DNA from: an uncultured Lachnospiraceae bacterium
Lineage (GTDB): Bacteria > Bacillota > Clostridia > Lachnospirales > Lachnospiraceae
Assembly (NCBI GenBank): GCA_947246015.1
Contig: CAMXQE010000013.1
Coordinates: 24,684 to 88,683 of the forward strand
Reading direction: 5' to 3'
Length of the DNA: 64,000 nucleotides
Below, in pieces: positions 61,034 through 64,000 of the stretch. The notes under the pieces were generated by a model. It was not told the origin of the DNA. It made no database searches and saw only the letters and a list, made by a program, of their open reading frames with translations. The position numbers and the translations under genes were made by a program. Position 1 is the stretch's first letter. Every line of letters starts with the position of its first letter.

Positions 61034-61996
61034 ATGTCGTTAAGCAACAGCCAGTACGATTCCATTATCCGTACATATGAAGAAAAACAGAACAGGAACC
61101 GCTATATGCTGGAAGAACGCCGTACTTACGTCTACCGGCATATCGACGGCTACAAAGAATTGGAAGACTCCACTTCTTCCCTATCCGTAGAACAGGGAAA
61201 AAAGCTTTTGGAAGGCGATGACTCCGCCCTTACGGAACTAAGACAGCTCCTTAGGAACCTTACGGACGCCAAGAAGGGATTGCTGCTCTCTGCCGGTCTT
61301 CCGGCCGACTATCTGGAACCTGTTTATGACTGCCCCGATTGCAGGGATACCGGATATATCAACGGCAGGAAATGCCACTGTTTCAGACAGGCGGAAATTT
61401 CCCTTTTATATGAGCAGTCCAATATCAGCCGTCAGCTGGAAAAAGAAAATTTTTCCACCCTTTCTTATGAATATTATCAGGGCGAAGACCTGCGCCGCTT
61501 TCAGGGAGCTGTCGAAGCAGGCAAAAAACTTATAGAAAATTATGATTTCGACTACCATAATTTATTCTTTTATGGTACAGTGGGTACAGGCAAATCATTT
61601 CTTTCCGGCTGTATTGCAAAAGAATTGATTGAGACAGGTCATTCCGTTATCTATTTCAGCGCTGTCCGGTTTTTCGAAACGCTGTCTCAGATTTCCTTTG
61701 ATTATAAAAATAAAGATGAACTCCATGGCATGTACGACGACCTGTATCAGTGTGATTTGCTTATCATTGACGATTTGGGAACAGAACTGACCAACAACTT
61801 TGTTACCACACAGTTATTTTCCTGCCTGAACGAGAGACATATGCGCAGAAAACCCACTATTATTTCCACCAATTTATCGCTGGAGGAACTAAGGAACCGT
61901 TATTCAGACAGGATATTTTCCCGTATCATGAGTAATTACCAGGTATATAAACTGTCCGGCCCGGACATTCGGATTCATAAGAAATTAAACAAATAA
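61034..61996 (+). CDS. DnaI/DnaC-like helicase loader ATPase
   Basis: 320 residues. A zinc-binding cluster (Cys100, Cys103, Cys114, Cys116) precedes an AAA+ domain with Walker A GTVGTGKS (181-188), Walker B LLIIDDLG (242-249) and the sensor-like IISTNLS near 278. It loads the replicative helicase DnaB/DnaC at the origin. GGAG precedes the ATG. Coupled with the DnaD-like gene 61 bases upstream, both under a promoter next to a DnaA-box array. Confidence 0.92.
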   Translation: MSLSNSQYDSIIRTYEEKQNRNRYMLEERRTYVYRHIDGYKELEDSTSSLSVEQGKKLLEGDDSALTELRQLLRNLTDAKKGLLLSAGLPADYLEPVYDCPDCRDTGYINGRKCHCFRQAEISLLYEQSNISRQLEKENFSTLSYEYYQGEDLRRFQGAVEAGKKLIENYDFDYHNLFFYGTVGTGKSFLSGCIAKELIETGHSVIYFSAVRFFETLSQISFDYKNKDELHGMYDDLYQCDLLIIDDLGTELTNNFVTTQLFSCLNERHMRRKPTIISTNLSLEELRNRYSDRIFSRIMSNYQVYKLSGPDIRIHKKLNK

Positions 61997-62034
61997 AAAC
62001 ACATTATAACGCAAATACGGAAAGTGAGGACTAC

Positions 62035-63231
62035 ATGGCTAGACGTGAAGAAAAGAGAAATCTGGAAACCATCCCCGTCGGTTCCCTTGGCATCATCCCT
62101 TTGGAGGGATGCAAATCATTAGGCGAGAAAGTCGACCGTTTTCTTGTCAAATGGAGAACGGAACGCGAAAGCGAACACAAAGCCAGCCTTGCATTTGCCG
62201 GATATCAGCGCGATTCCTATATTTTAAATGCTCATGTTCCCCGTTTCGGTTCCGGAGAGGCGAAGGGCATCATTTTGGAGTCCGTTCGTGGTACCGACTT
62301 ATATATTTTAGTGGATGTGGCAAATTACAGCCTGACCTACTCCCTTGGCGGACATGAAAACCATATGTCTCCCGATGACCATTATCAGGATTTGAAACGC
62401 ATCATCGCCGCCGTGGGCGGCAAAGCACGAAGAATAACCGTTATCATGCCTTATCTTTATGAAAGCAGACAGCATAAACGGACTGCCAGAGAATCCCTTG
62501 ACTGCGCATTGGCGCTTCAGGAAATGGTAGCCATGGGTGTAGATAATATCCTCACTTTCGATGCCCATGACCCCCGTGTGCAGAATGCGATTCCCCTTCA
62601 CGGCTTTGAAACGGTGCAGCCTGCTTACCAGTTCATCAAAGGGCTGTTGAACCATGTAAAAGAATTACAGATAGATTCCGAGCACATGATGGTCATCAGC
62701 CCCGATGAAGGCGGTATGAACCGCGCTATCTACATGGCGAATGTCCTCGGGCTGGATATGGGTATGTTCTATAAGCGGAGAGACTACACACGAATCGTGA
62801 ACGGACGTAATCCCATCGTTGCCCATGAATTCCTCGGAACAAGCGTAGAAGGCAAGGACATGCTTATCATAGACGATATGATTTCTTCCGGCGAAAGCGT
62901 CCTTGAGGTTGCCGCGGAACTGAAGAAACGCAAAGCCAAGAATGTCTTCATCTGCGCGACTTTCGGCCTGTTCACCAGCGGTCTGGACCGCTTTGAGAAA
63001 GCTTATGAAGACGGAATCATCGACAAGGTGCTTACCACCAACCTGATTTACCAGACACCCGAATTATTATCAAAAGAATGGTACATCAACTGCGATATGA
63101 GCAAATATATCGCATACCTCATTGACACACTGAACCATGACGCTTCCATCAGCGACCTGCTGAATCCCAATGAGCGTATCCAGAGTTTCGTTGCAAGATA
63201 TAAAAGCGGCGAGCTGGATTATCTGGCATAA
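62035..63231 (+). CDS. prs: Ribose-phosphate pyrophosphokinase, long form
   Basis: 398 residues, about 80 longer than classical Prs, mainly from N-terminal and internal additions. PRPP synthesis supplies purine, pyrimidine, NAD and histidine pathways. Motifs: MPYLYESRQHKR (138-149), FDAHDPRVQN (175-184), SPDEGGMNRA (222-231) and the PRPP loop LIIDDMISSGES (277-288). The long form is usual in Lachnospiraceae and relatives. GTGAGG precedes the ATG. Follows the helicase loader by 38 bases and ends in a strong terminator. Confidence 0.95.
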   Translation: MARREEKRNLETIPVGSLGIIPLEGCKSLGEKVDRFLVKWRTERESEHKASLAFAGYQRDSYILNAHVPRFGSGEAKGIILESVRGTDLYILVDVANYSLTYSLGGHENHMSPDDHYQDLKRIIAAVGGKARRITVIMPYLYESRQHKRTARESLDCALALQEMVAMGVDNILTFDAHDPRVQNAIPLHGFETVQPAYQFIKGLLNHVKELQIDSEHMMVISPDEGGMNRAIYMANVLGLDMGMFYKRRDYTRIVNGRNPIVAHEFLGTSVEGKDMLIIDDMISSGESVLEVAAELKKRKAKNVFICATFGLFTSGLDRFEKAYEDGIIDKVLTTNLIYQTPELLSKEWYINCDMSKYIAYLIDTLNHDASISDLLNPNERIQSFVARYKSGELDYLA

Positions 63232-63270
63232 GTTAAAATATTTCCTCTTTTCCATTCCGGAATACGGTTT

Positions 63271-63306
63271 AAAAGGCTGCTGCAATTTCATGCAACAGCC
63301 TTTTTT
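63271..63306 (+). terminator. Terminator after prs
   Basis: AAAAGGCTG/CAGCCTTTT with an inner TGCA/TGCA stem and six Ts ending at 63306. Its T-run overlaps the A-run end of structured repeat copy 3. Confidence 0.9.
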
Positions 63307-63394
63307 ATTCACACGCCGATGCAGAGGAAATATGCCACTAAAGTGGCGCATCGGCGGCGCGTGAGTAGGGAGAAAAGCTTCCCTACCCGATTGA
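63301..63394 (+). repeat. Structured terminator-associated repeat, copy 3
   Basis: In the plus reading: T-run, ATTCACAC, P1 GCCGATGC (63315-63322), bulge with AGGAAATAT, P2 GCCAC/GTGGC, P1 complement GCATCGGC, linker GGCGCGT, P3 GAGTAGGGA/TCCCTACCC, then GATTGA. Same layout as copies 1 and 2 with different stem sequences. Confidence 0.8.
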
Positions 63395-63413
63395 CTTCTT
63401 CGGAAAACAAAAA

Positions 63414-63518
63414 CAGATTTGCTTAGCGTGGTGCGTGTAGAACATATTTTATACCTACATGCACCCATGTAAAAAGTGAATTTGTGGCACATCCCATGCA
63501 CCACGCTAAGCAAATCTG
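63414..63518. repeat. 21-bp inverted repeat with alternative inner stem
   Basis: Perfect 21-bp arms at 63414-63434 and 63498-63518 (left arm begins CAGATTTGCTTAGCG), with a 63-base centre. The left arm's inner end, GGTGCGTGTAG (63430-63440), can instead pair with CTACATGCACC (63455-63465), with one G-T pair. No reading frame of note. Confidence 0.8.
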
Positions 63519-63644
63519 CATTTTCATTTATATGTAACATATTATAATACTATAATATTTATTTGTCAATACTATTAAAGTAAGTTTTGAGTTATATTCG
63601 TGTTATTCTGAAAATAGATTATAAATGATATTATGGTGAAATAA

Positions 63645-63992
63645 ATGGACGTTGCGAAAAGAATCACTCAATTAAGGACCGAAAAAAATATAACAGTCAA
63701 TAAACTCGCAAATCTTTCCGGCTTATCCCAGGGATTTGTACGTCAGATTGAATTGGACAACCAAAACCCTACGGTAGCATCTTTAAGCCTGATTTGCGAA
63801 GCGCTTGATATTTCTTTATCTGATTTTTTTCAGGAGTCAGAGCCTCCTGACAGGCAGAAACTAATTAATAAGTTGAATCAGAATATTTCCTGCCTGACAG
63901 ATGATGAAATAACTGCACTCATTAAGATTACGGACTCCATGCGTCTGAAAAAGTCAAAGACCCCGCCGCAAGCAGCGGGGCATCAAATTTGA
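63645..63992 (+). CDS. XRE-family helix-turn-helix regulator
   Basis: 115 residues. HTH_3 domain at about 5-60 (RITQLRTEKNITVNKLANLSG, in outline; LSQGFVRQIELDNQNPTVASL is helix 3 onward). The C-terminal 50 residues are helical and charged. It lacks a cupin domain. A weak GGTGA site precedes the ATG. A GC-rich hairpin (CCCCGC/GCGGGG, 63961-63980) lies in its last codons. Target unknown; the large inverted repeat upstream could be its operator or unrelated. The window ends eight bases later. Confidence 0.85.
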   Translation: MDVAKRITQLRTEKNITVNKLANLSGLSQGFVRQIELDNQNPTVASLSLICEALDISLSDFFQESEPPDRQKLINKLNQNISCLTDDEITALIKITDSMRLKKSKTPPQAAGHQI

Positions 63993-64000
63993 AACGCCCC

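Noticed and set aside
63961..63980. Terminator after the XRE gene
   Set aside because: The GC-rich hairpin lies within the last codons and no T-run is visible before the window ends.

Overview
The window looks like a chromosomal segment of a spore-forming member of the Clostridia, most likely family Lachnospiraceae. Pointers are spoIID, spoIIQ, spoVT and spoVG, a partial DUF3794/SPOCS protein, a long (398-residue) PRPP synthetase, the glgC/glgD pair and a T-box-controlled isoleucyl-tRNA synthetase. Gene content is mostly core and housekeeping. I see no transposase, phage gene, rRNA, tRNA or CRISPR array. Genus cannot be fixed from the sequence alone.

Layout. 1-5.5 kb (minus): partial DUF3794 protein, a small membrane-anchored protein, pyrimidine genes pyrC-pyrK-pyrD behind a clear promoter, and a PrcB-like lipoprotein. 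5.6-8.1 kb (plus): an EAL-type c-di-GMP phosphodiesterase overlapping plsC. 8.1-18.7 kb (minus): an envelope and sporulation block with ddl-murF-O-antigen-ligase-like protein, an amidohydrolase, spoIID-spoIIQ, an EF-hand protein and a lipoprotein amidase. 18.7-28.1 kb: an aconitase-family hydratase, a small secreted protein, a second EAL protein, a polyphosphate:AMP phosphotransferase and glycogen phosphorylase. 28.2-31.85 kb: ileS with its T-box leader. 31.9-35.7 kb: two unusual small proteins, pncB and spoVT. 35.8-40.2 kb: a sugar ABC importer without its ATPase and an AraC regulator. 40.4-49.5 kb: an amidase, a BlaI-type repressor, the cluster CotH-VTC-DUF4956-XpaC-TelA, and an ECF sigma/anti-sigma pair. 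49.6-53.8 kb: pth-mfd. 54-57.8 kb: MarR plus flavin-type oxidase, spoVG, glgD, glgC. 58-64 kb (plus): murC, a dnaD-like gene, a dnaI/dnaC-like helicase loader, prs and an XRE regulator.

How parts connect. Glycogen is built (GlgC/GlgD) and broken down (GlgP) from separate loci. Polyphosphate may be made by the VTC-domain protein and spent by the PAP enzyme. Cell-wall precursor genes ddl, murF and murC sit in two separate places. PRPP synthetase supplies the pyrimidine and NAD salvage enzymes also encoded here.

The least explained material is between genes. The best candidate for something undescribed is a roughly 95-nt element with three full copies (47948-48044, 54945-55036, 63301-63394) and one probable remnant (8096-8135). 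Its stems differ in sequence between copies but stay complementary, and every copy abuts the poly-T tract of a Rho-independent terminator. Two other dispersed hairpin families, a tandem DnaA-box array upstream of the helicase-loader genes, a large two-state inverted repeat near 63.45 kb and purine-rich minisatellites before pyrK and ileS are also reported.
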